Shown here: piece by piece, positions 9,017 to 19,401 of the stretch
Layout of the letters: every line of letters begins with the position of its first letter
How positions within the stretch are numbered: position 1 is the first letter of the stretch
Assembly: GCA_937958675.1 (NCBI GenBank)
Contig: CALGND010000142.1
Span: 1 to 64,000 of the forward strand
Length of the DNA: 64,000 nucleotides
Direction: 5' to 3'
From: an uncultured Granulosicoccaceae bacterium
GTDB taxonomy: Bacteria > Pseudomonadota > Gammaproteobacteria > Granulosicoccales > Granulosicoccaceae
The notes under the pieces: generated by a model
The model's input: the letters and a program-made list of their open reading frames with translations, nothing else
Database searches by the model: none
What the model was told of the DNA's origin: nothing
Translations under genes and position numbers: made by a program

Positions 9017-9603
9017 CGGCGCAATCCTCGACCACGGCTGCGCTTACGCGCCGGCAGCCCAGTCGTTCCTTGCCCGCCTCTGCTATGCGCATGACAAACG
9101 GCAATCGCTAAACCATCAGCAGCATCGACCTGTATCGGTTTACTTATCTGTAGTAACGCTTTTATCATGGTTTGTACTTGTTCTTTGCTAGCAGCGCCGC
9201 GACCAGTAACCACTTGCTTAACCGATTTTGCGGCATATTCGGATACGGGTAAGCCTTGCGTGACAGCTGCCGTGATCGCAGCTCCTCGTGCTTGCCCAAG
9301 TTTTAGCGCGGACATCGGGTTAGTACTAATAAACACTTGCTCGATGGCAACTTGCTCAGGGTGCCATTCATCTATTACATCGGTTAGTTCCCTAAAAATG
9401 CAACCCAAGCGCTCGGCAAACGAATCGCCTTTTACTCGTATATGCCCATGCGCTAAATGAAAGCTGCGCGCGCCATCGGATTCGATGACGCCGTAACCGG
9501 TGATGACTGAGCCGGGGTCAATGCCAATGATGCGAGTGAGCGCAACCTTTGCGCTCTTTACATTCTTAGCACCTTGAGCAGTTCCAGTTTCGGTTTGACT
9601 CAA
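9013..9603 (-). CDS. ruvC: RuvC, Holliday-junction resolvase
   Basis: The RNase H-like endonuclease core begins [16 protein letters not shown], with the first catalytic Asp. Later acidic residues appear in VAIEQVF and DAADGLAIA. The start is TTG at 9603 in a TTGA overlap with the yebC stop, with a GAGG ribosome-binding site seven bases upstream. No ATG or GTG lies before the core in frame. The protein is 196 residues against 173 in E. coli, from an N-terminal extension of about 20 residues and a basic tail ([11 protein letters not shown]). Confidence 0.95.
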   Translation of the reverse strand: MSQTETGTAQGAKNVKSAKVALTRIIGIDPGSVITGYGVIESDGARSFHLAHGHIRVKGDSFAERLGCIFRELTDVIDEWHPEQVAIEQVFISTNPMSALKLGQARGAAITAAVTQGLPVSEYAAKSVKQVVTGRGAASKEQVQTMIKALLQISKPIQVDAADGLAIAVCHAHSRGGQGTTGLPARKRSRGRGLRR

Positions 9604-10337
9604 CTGTAGGCCTCAGCCGGAATTTCAGCATTGTGATACACGTTTTGCACATCATCTAAGTCTTCAAGCACATCCAGCAGCTTCAGAAATTTTTCGCCTT
9701 GCTCAGCATCTAACTCAACATCGGTTGATGCGCGCATGGTGACCTCACTATGCTCAGATTCAAAACCTGCAGCTGTTAATGCCTCTTTAACATCGACGAA
9801 GTTATCTTCATCGGTTATCACCTCTATAGAGCCATCCTCATCAACGACGATATCTTCAGCCCCGGCTTCGATGCCGGCTTCCATAATGGCGTCTTCACTT
9901 ACTTCAGATGAGAAGTTCATAACACCAATTTTGGTAAATAGATATGACACCGACCCGACAGCACCCAAATTACCACCGTATTTAGTGAAGGCATGCTTAA
10001 CTTCAGACACCGTGCGATTACGGTTATCGGTCATGGTATCGACCATTATTGCAACGCCATTGACACCATATCCTTCGTAGCGGTTTTCTTCGTAGGCAAC
10101 ATCTTCCAGTTCGCCTGCACCTTTTTTGATTGCGCGATCAATGGTGTCCTTGGACATATTGGAACCCAAGGCTTTATCCACGGCCAAGCGCAATCTAGGA
10201 TTGCTGCCTAAGTCGGAGCCACCCATTCTCGCTGCGACGTTTATTTCGCGAATAAACTTAGTAAACAGCTTGCCGCGTTTGGCATCCTGAGCGCCCTTTC
10301 TGTGTTGAATATTGGCCCATTTACTGTGTCCGGCCAT
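9600..10337 (-). CDS. yebC: YebC/TACO1-family protein
   Basis: The product is 245 residues beginning [20 protein letters not shown], the YebC signature, with the full three-domain length. Members act as transcriptional regulators or as translation factors that relieve stalling at proline-rich or difficult sequences. It is directly upstream of ruvC with a 4-bp overlap, a common gammaproteobacterial arrangement. Confidence 0.96.
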   Translation of the reverse strand: MAGHSKWANIQHRKGAQDAKRGKLFTKFIREINVAARMGGSDLGSNPRLRLAVDKALGSNMSKDTIDRAIKKGAGELEDVAYEENRYEGYGVNGVAIMVDTMTDNRNRTVSEVKHAFTKYGGNLGAVGSVSYLFTKIGVMNFSSEVSEDAIMEAGIEAGAEDIVVDEDGSIEVITDEDNFVDVKEALTAAGFESEHSEVTMRASTDVELDAEQGEKFLKLLDVLEDLDDVQNVYHNAEIPAEAYS

Positions 10338-10429
10338 AGTGTCTCCAAAGTTCGTTTTAGCTTATCGCGCTTGTCGGCGACTTGCACAAGTTGCTTGCAA
10401 AAAAGTTATTAGCTAAATAGGGTGCTCCG

Positions 10430-11101
10430 CTAATGCGAGAAGCGACCATTATTTAAAAACTGCGTTATTAAGTCCGCGCTACGCCGCGAAAAAATTAACA
10501 TAGAATGTGACAGGGGCAAATCAATGTAGTCATTTGCACCGTTAATCATTGTCTCACTTTCAGAGACAACACCGTCATTGGTTTCACCAGGTTTACGCAC
10601 TAGCGCAGCAGCGCCTAATCTGACGGTCCCTCTTATTATGCCTAGCTCGCGCGCATCATGGTAAACCGGCGCACCACCGAGCACTCCAGCGTCCACACTG
10701 CGCCCCAGCAATAAGCTTGACCATCGATTGGCTGCAAGTTGCTTGGCAAAGGCGCTGCCTCTCACTGGAGAGCCTATCAACACGACTCTACCATCAGGGA
10801 TATCATCATACCGATCGAGCAAATGCAGTAGCACAATACCGCCAAGGCTGTGCCCAACCAGATGAACGCGCTTATTTGGTAATTTTTTGATCAGTTCATA
10901 CACCTGTTTGGCATTTTCAGCAGGCGCTTTTTTTAACGATCGGTAGCTGATTGTCGCGGTGTCAAAGCCACGTTTTTCCAGCTGTTTGGCTAAGAAACTC
11001 ATCATCAAACCATTCATCCAAATGCCATGCACCAACACAACAGCATCACTTGCGTTGTCATTGGATGGTTCTCGACGCGTTGCTTCAACCGACATGATCA
11101 T
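10430..11101 (-). CDS. Alpha/beta hydrolase, lipase/PGAP1-like
   Basis: The 223-residue protein begins the fold with VVLVHGIWMNG, carries the nucleophile elbow GHSLGG (Ser ~84), and ends with a plausible His in LPLSHSMLIFS. A short conserved GSPVRGSAFA follows the nucleophile strand. It looks like a small esterase or lipase related to PGAP1 or triacylglycerol-lipase-like domains. It overlaps the 3' end of the NUDIX gene by 17 bases, which suggests co-transcription with the aspS group. Substrate unknown. There is no signal peptide, so it is probably cytoplasmic. Confidence 0.8.
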   Translation of the reverse strand: MIMSVEATRREPSNDNASDAVVLVHGIWMNGLMMSFLAKQLEKRGFDTATISYRSLKKAPAENAKQVYELIKKLPNKRVHLVGHSLGGIVLLHLLDRYDDIPDGRVVLIGSPVRGSAFAKQLAANRWSSLLLGRSVDAGVLGGAPVYHDARELGIIRGTVRLGAAALVRKPGETNDGVVSESETMINGANDYIDLPLSHSMLIFSRRSADLITQFLNNGRFSH

Positions 11102-11555
11102 TTAACACTACTTGCATAATGGCCTCTCGATTAGTGGCAGAGAACACCGCGCTCATGGCATCAGTTGCGCTCAGCCAACGCGAATCAAGGTGCTCAGCTG
11201 GATCCAACCGAACAGCAAGGCGTGATTCGATGCAGGCACTAAACAAATGCTCGGTATTGTCAGTGGCCCAATCTGGATAGCGAGAGCGCCACTGCGCAGC
11301 AATCGGGTACTGGCGAGTTTGTTTGTGATCGATTAAATCCAGAATCAACCCGGTTTCTTCTTGTAACTCTCTATGGGCTGCTGCCATTGGAAGTTCGTCC
11401 GCTTCGAGCGCGCCAGTGACTGATTGCCAATAGTCGGAATTATCACTGCGCTGTAACAACAGCACGTCGTTATCTTTAGTGTATACAAGCACCAACACTG
11501 ATTCAGGTCGGCGCTGGCCAGCAAGGCCAGCGTCGATTGTGCTTGAGCTACTCAC
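11085..11555 (-). CDS. nudB: NUDIX hydrolase, dihydroneopterin triphosphate pyrophosphatase-like
   Basis: The 156-residue product has a complete Nudix box, G-x5-E-x7-REL-x-EE-x-GL, in GALEADELPMAAAHRELQEE plus TGL. It also has the YWQSVTGALE and EHLFSACI segments seen in NudB, which removes pyrophosphate from dihydroneopterin triphosphate in folate synthesis. The GTG start and the position directly downstream of aspS match the aspS-nudB arrangement of many gammaproteobacteria. The exact substrate is inferred from family and context. Confidence 0.82.
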   Translation of the reverse strand: MSSSSTIDAGLAGQRRPESVLVLVYTKDNDVLLLQRSDNSDYWQSVTGALEADELPMAAAHRELQEETGLILDLIDHKQTRQYPIAAQWRSRYPDWATDNTEHLFSACIESRLAVRLDPAEHLDSRWLSATDAMSAVFSATNREAIMQVVLNDHVG

Positions 11556-11610
11556 CCCTAGCTATCCACTACTCGCTATTCACAACTAAAGTTAGGATTC
11601 ACTTTTAGAA

Positions 11611-13407
11611 TCAGCTTTTGTCAGAAGCAGGCTTGCTACGCAAACGCAAATGCAAATCTTTTAACTGTGGCTCCGATACTTCACTAGGTGCGCTAGTGAG
11701 CAAACAGGCTGCTGTTTGCGTTTTAGGAAACGCCATCACATCACGTATTGATGTTGCACCCGTCATCAGCATTATCAAACGGTCAATACCAAACGCGATA
11801 CCACCATGAGGTGGGGCTCCGTACTTAAGCGCATCAAGCAAGAATCCAAATTTATCGTTAGCTTCCTCGCTTTTAACGCCAAGTACATCTAAGGCACGTT
11901 GCTGCATTTCACTACTATGTATACGAATTGAGCCGCCACCGAGTTCGGTGCCATTCAACACCATATCGTAGGCACGCGATAAGCACTGAGCAGGATCAGC
12001 ATCGATTTGCGCTTGCCATTCGTCCATATCAGTCGCTTGTGGGGCCGTGAACGGATGATGCAGAGCATGCCAACGTTTTTCGCGAGCATCCCAGTCAAAC
12101 ATAGGAAAATCGATAACCCACATAGGCTGCCAAGTATCGCTAACCATATCCAGATCAGTACCCACCTTAACTCGCAACGCACCCAAGGCATCTGCAACAA
12201 CATTGGCTTTATCAGCACCAAAAAAGATCAAGTCGCCATCTTTTGCATTGCATCGTTCAATAATCGCAGTCAGTATTTCGTCAGAGATGTTTTTAACGAT
12301 CGGTGATTGCAAGCCTTCACGACCCGCCGCGACATCGTTGCATTTGATGTAAGCCAAACCGCGCGCGCCATAACGCGACACAAACTCGGTGTAACCATCG
12401 ATGTCTTTACGGCTTAGTTTGCTTCCACCCGGCACGCATAAAGCAGCCACCCTGCCATCGTCGTTTTTGGCAGGCTCAGCGAAGACTTTAAATTCGACGT
12501 CTTTCATTAAATCGGATAGTTCGACCAATTTAAGAGGGATGCGTAGGTCAGGTTTATCAGATCCGTATTCCATCATCGCATCGGCGTAAGTCATTTGCGG
12601 GAATGGCGAAGGCAGATCAACATCCATCACTTCTTTGAATAGTTGCGTCATCATGTTTTCCATAATGCTCATGATTTGCGCTTCGTCAATAAATGACATC
12701 TCGATATCCAACTGACTGAACTCAGGCTGGCGATCGGCGCGTAAATCTTCATCGCGAAAACAACGAGCAATCTGGTAGTAACGATCCATACCACTCATCA
12801 TTAACAACTGCTTAAATAGTTGTGGCGATTGTGGCAAGGCAAAGAAACTACCTGGATGGGTTCGACTAGGCACAAGGTAATCGCGCGCGCCTTCTGGAGT
12901 TGCTCGGGTCAAGGTTGGGGTTTCGATCTCCACAAAGGCTTCAGCATCCAGGTAATTACGCAAGCGCTGCATAACCTTGGCACGCATCCTCAGGCGATCC
13001 TGCATCACTGGCCTGCGCAGATCAACGTAGCGATATCGCAGCCGATGTTCTTCAGACACATCGGTATCGTCGATCTGAAACGGCGGAGTTTCAGCCTTAT
13101 TGAGCACTTCGAGGTCAGTGACCAGCACTTCTATCTCGCCAGTTGGCATTTGAGGGTTAACCGTGCCTTCAGGCCGGTCACGCACTTTTCCGGTGACTTT
13201 TAAAACGTATTCGTTCCGAACGTGCTCAGCTTGCTCGAAAATGGCTGCTCGATCCGGGTCAAACACCACCTGAACTAAGCCAGTGTAATCCCGTAAATCA
13301 ATGAATATCACCCCGCCGTGGTCACGCCGGCGATGCACCCAGCCACACAACTCAACTTCGCGGGTAAGGTGACTGGTGTTAATAACACCGCATGGGTGAC
13401 TACGCAT
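11611..13407 (-). CDS. aspS: Aspartyl-tRNA synthetase (class II)
   Basis: The start is placed at ATG 13407 ([14 protein letters not shown]), with an AGGAAAG ribosome-binding site. The product is 598 residues, the usual length. It shows an N-terminal OB-fold anticodon domain ([20 protein letters not shown]), class II motif 2 ([20 protein letters not shown]), the bacterial GAD insertion, and motif 3 ([13 protein letters not shown]). A longer upstream reading is possible but adds residues absent from the family. Bacterial-type AspRS charges tRNA-Asp. Confidence 0.97.
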   Translation of the reverse strand: MRSHPCGVINTSHLTREVELCGWVHRRRDHGGVIFIDLRDYTGLVQVVFDPDRAAIFEQAEHVRNEYVLKVTGKVRDRPEGTVNPQMPTGEIEVLVTDLEVLNKAETPPFQIDDTDVSEEHRLRYRYVDLRRPVMQDRLRMRAKVMQRLRNYLDAEAFVEIETPTLTRATPEGARDYLVPSRTHPGSFFALPQSPQLFKQLLMMSGMDRYYQIARCFRDEDLRADRQPEFSQLDIEMSFIDEAQIMSIMENMMTQLFKEVMDVDLPSPFPQMTYADAMMEYGSDKPDLRIPLKLVELSDLMKDVEFKVFAEPAKNDDGRVAALCVPGGSKLSRKDIDGYTEFVSRYGARGLAYIKCNDVAAGREGLQSPIVKNISDEILTAIIERCNAKDGDLIFFGADKANVVADALGALRVKVGTDLDMVSDTWQPMWVIDFPMFDWDAREKRWHALHHPFTAPQATDMDEWQAQIDADPAQCLSRAYDMVLNGTELGGGSIRIHSSEMQQRALDVLGVKSEEANDKFGFLLDALKYGAPPHGGIAFGIDRLIMLMTGATSIRDVMAFPKTQTAACLLTSAPSEVSEPQLKDLHLRLRSKPASDKS

Positions 13408-13499
13408 AAGAGAACTTTCCTGACAAAACGACAATTGTAGATAGTTATTAGGCACAGAACTAGCAATAATGTGTGCTACTTAACCAAGGACCTAAAATA

Positions 13500-14489
13500 G
13501 TGACCGATTATCACGTATATGGCGCTGGCAATGCGCTTGTTGACATGGAATTTGAAGTTTCTGACGAAAAATTAGCCGAGCTTGGCGTCGACAAGGGCCT
13601 GATGACGCTGATCGACGAAGACCGTCATCACGAGCTGTTGAGCAAATTAGGTGATTTAGCTAAACAATCCAGCGGTGGCTCGGCAGCCAACACGATTATC
13701 GGCTGCGCCCAGCTTGGGGCCAATACGTTCTACTCATGTAAAGTCGCCAACGACCCTACTGGCGACTTTTATATGAAGGATCTGGATAACTGTAATGTGG
13801 CATCCAACCTAACTGCCAGCAACCGTGAAGCCGGCACCACGGGCAAATGCATCGTACTAATTACACCCGATGCGGAGCGCAGCATGAACAGCCACCTGGG
13901 CATTACCCAGCGCTACAGCAAGGCAGAGCTCGATCTGAACGCCATCAAACGCTCTGATTACGTGTATATCGAAGGCTATCTAGTGCCTGAAGAAAACGCC
14001 CGCGCCGCAGCAATCAACGTTAGGCAAGCCGCGGAGGCATCTAACGTTAAAACCTCCATCACGTTAAGTGACGGCAATATGGTGAGCTTTTTTAAAGATG
14101 GCTTGCTGGAAATGATTGGTGGCGGTGTTGATATGCTTTTTTGTAACATCGATGAAGCTCGCGGCATGCTAGACGCCAACTCTATCGAGGAGTGCGTCAC
14201 GGGATTACAAAAATTAGCAAAGCAATTTGCAATCACCCGAGGCTCTGAAGGCGCCACTTTGTGGGATGGCGAGAAAGTTATCGAAATCAGCGCCGAAGCG
14301 GTCACCCCCGTTGATAGTAACGGCGCAGGCGACATCTATGCAGGTGCATTTATGTATGGATTAACCCACGGCATGCCGTTCCAGAAGTGTGGCGAATTGG
14401 CCAATGCTTGCGCTGCCGAGCTGATTACCCATTTTGGTGCTCGCTTACCCAATGATGTCATGAAGTCCATCGGCTCAAGATTCACCTAA
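13500..14489 (+). CDS. PfkB-family sugar/adenosine kinase
   Basis: The start is GTG at 13500 with AAGGA nine bases upstream. This is better than a GTG 27 bases earlier, which has no ribosome-binding site. The 329-residue product has ribokinase-type motifs: GSAANTI near the N-terminus and the C-terminal anion-hole motif DSNGAGDIYAGAF with the catalytic Asp. Close relatives are annotated as adenosine kinases or generic carbohydrate kinases; substrate is not decided by the sequence. It diverges from aspS across ~90 bp. Confidence 0.85.
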   Translation: MTDYHVYGAGNALVDMEFEVSDEKLAELGVDKGLMTLIDEDRHHELLSKLGDLAKQSSGGSAANTIIGCAQLGANTFYSCKVANDPTGDFYMKDLDNCNVASNLTASNREAGTTGKCIVLITPDAERSMNSHLGITQRYSKAELDLNAIKRSDYVYIEGYLVPEENARAAAINVRQAAEASNVKTSITLSDGNMVSFFKDGLLEMIGGGVDMLFCNIDEARGMLDANSIEECVTGLQKLAKQFAITRGSEGATLWDGEKVIEISAEAVTPVDSNGAGDIYAGAFMYGLTHGMPFQKCGELANACAAELITHFGARLPNDVMKSIGSRFT

Positions 14490-14505
14490 TTCCGCCGTAT
14501 AGAGT

Positions 14506-14535
14506 GCTACCCTCTTAACAAGTTAAACGGGTAGC
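14506..14535 (+). promoter_or_regulatory. Hairpin over the ribosome-binding region of the glutamate dehydrogenase gene
   Basis: GCTACCC (14506-14512) pairs with GGGTAGC (14529-14535). An inner TTAAC/GTTAA stem (14515-14519 with 14522-14526) closes on a two-base loop, for 12 paired positions. The structure ends four bases before the ATG at 14540 and includes the only purine-rich stretch upstream of it. No U-tract follows, so it is less likely to be the terminator of the kinase gene than a structure limiting translation. Confidence 0.5.
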
Positions 14536-14539
14536 GCTC

Positions 14540-17500
14540 ATGTCACTGGATAAGCCAAACAACGCCGTAACTGATGCAAAGCCTAGCTTGGAAGAATTAC
14601 CACGCTCTGAATTGATTCAGGCTGCGATACGTTCAACACCAAGCTCGATGCCTGCCACAGAGCAAGCAGTTTTTTCTAAATTTCTCGCCTCGTACTATGG
14701 TGCCGTGCCAGCACCCGATCTAAATCGCTACAGCGCCAGTGAACTTAACCACGCTGCCGCGCAACATTGGCTGCTTTGCCAACATCGAAGCGAATCTGAT
14801 TTTACCGTTCAAGTGATCAACCCAAGCAAGGATACTCACAGCTGGGATTCACCGCATACCGTTATCCAACTTGTTATTACCGATCAACCACATTTGTTGT
14901 CCACACTGCGCTCGCAACTATTAAAGTTGGGGCATACCATTCATTCGGTAATACACCCAATTTTTGCCATCACTCGTGACAAGTCTCAATTGAGCGATGC
15001 AACACTGCTGGATGCTAATTCGAACGCCACTGTAAACCCATCAGCAATAGCTGAATCCGTATTGCGCTTAGATGTCGATCGCTTGCCAGATGAGAGCCTG
15101 CCCAAACTAGAACAACAACTAAATAGTGGTTTGCTTGCGCTGCAGCAATGGCAGTCAATCCGACCGCACCTTTCGTCTCATATTGACCAACTGGCAAGCA
15201 AGGCGAGTTCAGACAATCATCGATCGATTTTGCAATGGTTAGCGCCACATCGCTTCGCTTGTTTCGGCATCGCCACATTCAAGCTGGATGCACCGCAGCT
15301 GAGTGAAGATGCTCAAGGATTACTGAACAAAGATTTTTCATCCGCTGCATGGCAAATTTCGGACATGCTAAACCAAGAGAACATCGATGCCCTCGCACAG
15401 AGCCAAGATGACTTCATTCTGTGCAAAGCCACGATTAAGGCACCGTTTATTCGAGACGAACATGTCGATATGGTGCTGCTTCTCGATAAAGACAACAATG
15501 CCAAAAACAACAACGGTGTATCGACTTGCATTTGCATCGCAGGCTTACTGCTATCCAAATCATCTAACGATGCAATTGCAAATCTATCACCGATGAAAAA
15601 GCGCATTGCCGATGCTCTAGCCAAAACAAAGACAACACTAGATTCGCACGACGGCAAGGCCTTTAGTGATGTACTCCATGGGCTTCCCCGTAACATGCTA
15701 CTCCAAGCCCAACCAGCAGAGCTGCAGCAAATGGCTGAAGGTATTGTGTCGCTACAAGAGCGCCTGCAAATTCGCTTATTCAGCTCGGTTGACCCACTAC
15801 AACGTTTTTGCAACTGCTTGGTATATATCCCAAGAGACACCTACAGTCGCGAGCTACGTTTAAACATCGAAGCCATTTTAATATCTCATATTGATGGCAT
15901 TAGCGCCGAATTTCAAATGCACTTTTCGTCAGAGTCCGCATTGGCAAGGCTGCACTATATTGTTGAAAAACGTGCACCACTCAATAGAAATATTGATTGG
16001 AATGCGATTGAAAAACGCGTTCAAGAAGCTGCGATTTCATGGGAAGACCAGTTGTCAAGCTCCCTACAAAGCCAAACGAACAACAGCAAAGCACTAACAT
16101 TATTTAATCAATACCGAAGCGCGTTTCCAGCAAACTACAAGGAAGACTACTCGGCCGCTGCTGCAGTGGACGACATCACTTTTATCGACAAGCAAAAAAA
16201 CGACAGCCCGCAAATGGGTTTTTACCGGCAAATGCTCGCCGACAAAGGCATTATCAATTTCAAACTTTTCGCACACCAACATTCGGTGTCGTTATCAAGC
16301 GCCATACCGATAATAGAAAACCTTGGCTTGCGCGTTGAAGCTGAGCATCCGTTTGAAATAAAGCGTGCTGACGACGAATCAATTTGGATCCACGAATTTA
16401 CCGTGGAACACGACGGGCATCAAGCTCTTCAAGCGGATCTAGCTGCAGGCTACATAGAAGAAGCTTTTAGCCATATCTGGCAAGGTGTTGTTGAGAACGA
16501 CGGCTTTAATCAGCTCATACTTACCGCTGGCTTAGATTGGCGTCAGGTTGTGATACTGCGCAGCTACTGCCGATACCTATTGCAGATAGCAGTGCCGTTT
16601 TCGCAGCAATATATGATCGATAGCTTAGTAGCCAACCCAAGCATCAGCCACTCGCTAGTGAAACTATTTGAAACACGCTTTACGCCTAAACTGGACAAGC
16701 GAGATTGCGACAAGATCGAAGCATCAATCAAAAGCAGCTTAAACGAGGTAACAAGCCTGGATGAGGATCGCATTTTACGTGCATTTTTGAACGTGATAAA
16801 TGCAACCTTGCGCACCAACTATTACTGCCAAGACAACAACGGCAACCCACTTAGTTATATTTCCTACAAACTGGATTCGCATGCAGTACTAGACCTACCA
16901 CTACCCCGCCCCCTAGTTGAAATATTCGTGTACGCGCCGGAGGTTGAAGGCATACATTTGCGAGGCGGCAAAGTGGCCCGCGGTGGTTTACGCTGGTCGG
17001 ATCGACGAGAAGATTTTCGAACTGAAGTACTAGGCTTAATGAAAGCTCAGATGGTAAAAAACGCCGTTATCGTGCCCTTGGGTTCCAAAGGTGGGTTTTA
17101 CGTAAAGCTGTCTACCACCGACGATCGAGACACACAGCTTAGCAATGCAGTGTATTGCTATAAGATCTTCTTACGCGGCCTGCTCGATGTTACAGACAAC
17201 ATTGTTAACGAACGCATTTTGCCACCTGCAAACGTGGTGCGCTACGACGAAGACGACCCCTACTTGGTGGTTGCAGCCGATAAAGGCACGGCCACATTTT
17301 CTGACTATGCCAATGCGGTTTCAGCTGAATACGATTTTTGGCTTGGAGACGCATTTGCCTCCGGTGGCTCGGTGGGTTACGACCATAAAAAAATGGGCAT
17401 AACTGCGCGTGGTGCTTGGGAATCAGTTAAGCGGCACTTCAGAGGCCTGGGGATAGATACTCAAACGCAGACCTTCACAGTTACCGGTATCGGCGATATG

Positions 17501-19399
17501 GCAGGTGATGTGTTTGGTAATGGCATGTTGCTATCAAAGCAAATCAAGCTTGTTGCAGCATTTAACCACCAACATATATTTATCGACCCAAACCCAGACG
17601 TGGCTAAAACTTTCGCCGAACGCAAACGTTTGTTTGAACTCCCACGCTCTAGTTGGTCGGATTACGATATCTCTTTATTATCTGATGGCGGCGGTTTGTA
17701 CTCACGCAGTGACAAACAAATAAAGCTCAGCCCGCAAGCTTGCCAGGCGCTTGGCTGTGAGCAAAACACCTTCACGCCAACGGAATTGATCAGCACCATC
17801 CTCAAGTCACCCGTCGATCTGCTTTGGAACGGTGGTATTGGTACCTACGTTAAGGCAAGCAGTGAAACCCATGCACAGGCCGCTGATCGTGCCAACGACA
17901 ACTTACGAATAAATGGCAGCCAACTGCAATGTAAAGTTTTTGGTGAGGGAGGCAACTTAGGTTGCACTCAATTAGCACGCGTTGAATTTGCCCAAAACGG
18001 CGGATTGATTTACACCGACGCCATCGATAATTCAGCAGGCGTAGACTGCTCGGATCACGAAGTTAACATCAAAATATTATTAAATAAGCTAGTCGCCACT
18101 CAGGGCATCAATATCGAGCAGCGCGATAGCTTGCTCGAATCCATGACTGATGAAGTCGGCACGCTAGTGCTGAGAGATAACTACATACAAACTCAATGTA
18201 TTGACTTAAGCCACGCAGGTGGTAATGCATCGCTAGAAGAATACTCCCGCTTTATGCAACACCTGGTGAACAACGATTTACTGGATCGCGAGATCGAACA
18301 CCTACCCGACAATGAACAGATCGCAGATCGCTTAGCAAATGATCAAGGCTTACATCGACCCGAAGTCGCCGTGCTAGTGTCTTACAGTAAAATGGTGATG
18401 TATGAAGCGCTACTAAGTAGTGACTTTGACAAAGATCCAGCCCTGGTCAGAACGCTACTCGCCTACTTTCCCAAAAGGCTTAGCGATACCTATCCCGAGC
18501 AGATCAAAGCCCATCGGCTACGCTCAGAAATTATTGCCACCACCGTCACCAACGAGTTTGTTAATCGCTTGGGGCCAAGCTTTGCTTTTCGGATGCAAGA
18601 AGAACTCGGCGTTGATTACGCAGAGCTTGCAGCAGCATTTGTTGCCGTCATCGAAATTTTCGACATGCCCTTGTTATGGCAGTCGATCGAGTCGCTTGAT
18701 AATAAAGTCACTGCTGATATTCAGTACCAAATGCAAATACTGGTGCGTGGACTGGTTGAACGCACAACACATTGGTTGGTTAGATCCCGACGTGCCAGCC
18801 ACAGTATAGATGAGGTGATAAGCCAGTTTAAACCTGGAATCTCGCAGGTGATAGCGTCACTTCCAGATTCATTAGCAGGTGTTAATCGCGAAACCCTTGA
18901 TCAACGAATACAATATTTTGTTGAAGCTGGTGTGCCCGAACAAACGGCTCTTAGTGTCGCGCGTGTCGTGCCGCTTTCCTCATCACTGGATATTGTGGAG
19001 ATCGCAGCATCGGTTGATCAGAACGTAAGCGATGTTGCAAGTTGTTACTTTGCTTTGGGCAGCTACCTAGATTTGCACTGGCTACGCGACTGCATTGGCG
19101 GCCTGCAAGTAAACTCTCATTGGCACACATTGGCAAAATCTGAATTGCGTATCGACTTACATTACCAGCAACGTCACTTATGCGCCGAAGTGATATCCAA
19201 CAGCGATGATTCATCCACTGCAAAAGCCAAGGTTGCCCATTGGGCAAAGGCCAATGCAATGCCGGTCGACAAATACCGCGAGCTAATTAACGATATGAAA
19301 GCGAGCAGCGCAGTCGATTTTGCAATGTTGTCTCTTGCGGTTAATGAAGTGCACAAACTATTGAAATCAGATCGCCCACTTGCTGCAACCGGGGATTAG
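14540..19399 (+). CDS. gdhB: NAD-specific glutamate dehydrogenase, large (GdhB/GdhZ) type
   Basis: The product is 1619 residues, the size of the ~180-kDa NAD-GDH class. Long N-terminal ACT-like and regulatory regions precede a catalytic domain with the signature HLRGGKVARGGLRWSDRRED, GLMKAQMVKNAVIVPLGSKG with active-site Lys residues, and the Rossmann region GIGDMAGDVFGNGML. It oxidises glutamate to 2-oxoglutarate and ammonia and works mainly in amino-acid catabolism. This fits a bacterium living on nitrogenous substrates. A hairpin covers its translation start. It converges with the EamA gene, with only 2 bp between the stop codons. Confidence 0.95.
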   Translation: MSLDKPNNAVTDAKPSLEELPRSELIQAAIRSTPSSMPATEQAVFSKFLASYYGAVPAPDLNRYSASELNHAAAQHWLLCQHRSESDFTVQVINPSKDTHSWDSPHTVIQLVITDQPHLLSTLRSQLLKLGHTIHSVIHPIFAITRDKSQLSDATLLDANSNATVNPSAIAESVLRLDVDRLPDESLPKLEQQLNSGLLALQQWQSIRPHLSSHIDQLASKASSDNHRSILQWLAPHRFACFGIATFKLDAPQLSEDAQGLLNKDFSSAAWQISDMLNQENIDALAQSQDDFILCKATIKAPFIRDEHVDMVLLLDKDNNAKNNNGVSTCICIAGLLLSKSSNDAIANLSPMKKRIADALAKTKTTLDSHDGKAFSDVLHGLPRNMLLQAQPAELQQMAEGIVSLQERLQIRLFSSVDPLQRFCNCLVYIPRDTYSRELRLNIEAILISHIDGISAEFQMHFSSESALARLHYIVEKRAPLNRNIDWNAIEKRVQEAAISWEDQLSSSLQSQTNNSKALTLFNQYRSAFPANYKEDYSAAAAVDDITFIDKQKNDSPQMGFYRQMLADKGIINFKLFAHQHSVSLSSAIPIIENLGLRVEAEHPFEIKRADDESIWIHEFTVEHDGHQALQADLAAGYIEEAFSHIWQGVVENDGFNQLILTAGLDWRQVVILRSYCRYLLQIAVPFSQQYMIDSLVANPSISHSLVKLFETRFTPKLDKRDCDKIEASIKSSLNEVTSLDEDRILRAFLNVINATLRTNYYCQDNNGNPLSYISYKLDSHAVLDLPLPRPLVEIFVYAPEVEGIHLRGGKVARGGLRWSDRREDFRTEVLGLMKAQMVKNAVIVPLGSKGGFYVKLSTTDDRDTQLSNAVYCYKIFLRGLLDVTDNIVNERILPPANVVRYDEDDPYLVVAADKGTATFSDYANAVSAEYDFWLGDAFASGGSVGYDHKKMGITARGAWESVKRHFRGLGIDTQTQTFTVTGIGDMAGDVFGNGMLLSKQIKLVAAFNHQHIFIDPNPDVAKTFAERKRLFELPRSSWSDYDISLLSDGGGLYSRSDKQIKLSPQACQALGCEQNTFTPTELISTILKSPVDLLWNGGIGTYVKASSETHAQAADRANDNLRINGSQLQCKVFGEGGNLGCTQLARVEFAQNGGLIYTDAIDNSAGVDCSDHEVNIKILLNKLVATQGINIEQRDSLLESMTDEVGTLVLRDNYIQTQCIDLSHAGGNASLEEYSRFMQHLVNNDLLDREIEHLPDNEQIADRLANDQGLHRPEVAVLVSYSKMVMYEALLSSDFDKDPALVRTLLAYFPKRLSDTYPEQIKAHRLRSEIIATTVTNEFVNRLGPSFAFRMQEELGVDYAELAAAFVAVIEIFDMPLLWQSIESLDNKVTADIQYQMQILVRGLVERTTHWLVRSRRASHSIDEVISQFKPGISQVIASLPDSLAGVNRETLDQRIQYFVEAGVPEQTALSVARVVPLSSSLDIVEIAASVDQNVSDVASCYFALGSYLDLHWLRDCIGGLQVNSHWHTLAKSELRIDLHYQQRHLCAEVISNSDDSSTAKAKVAHWAKANAMPVDKYRELINDMKASSAVDFAMLSLAVNEVHKLLKSDRPLAATGD

Positions 19400-19401
19400 A
19401 G

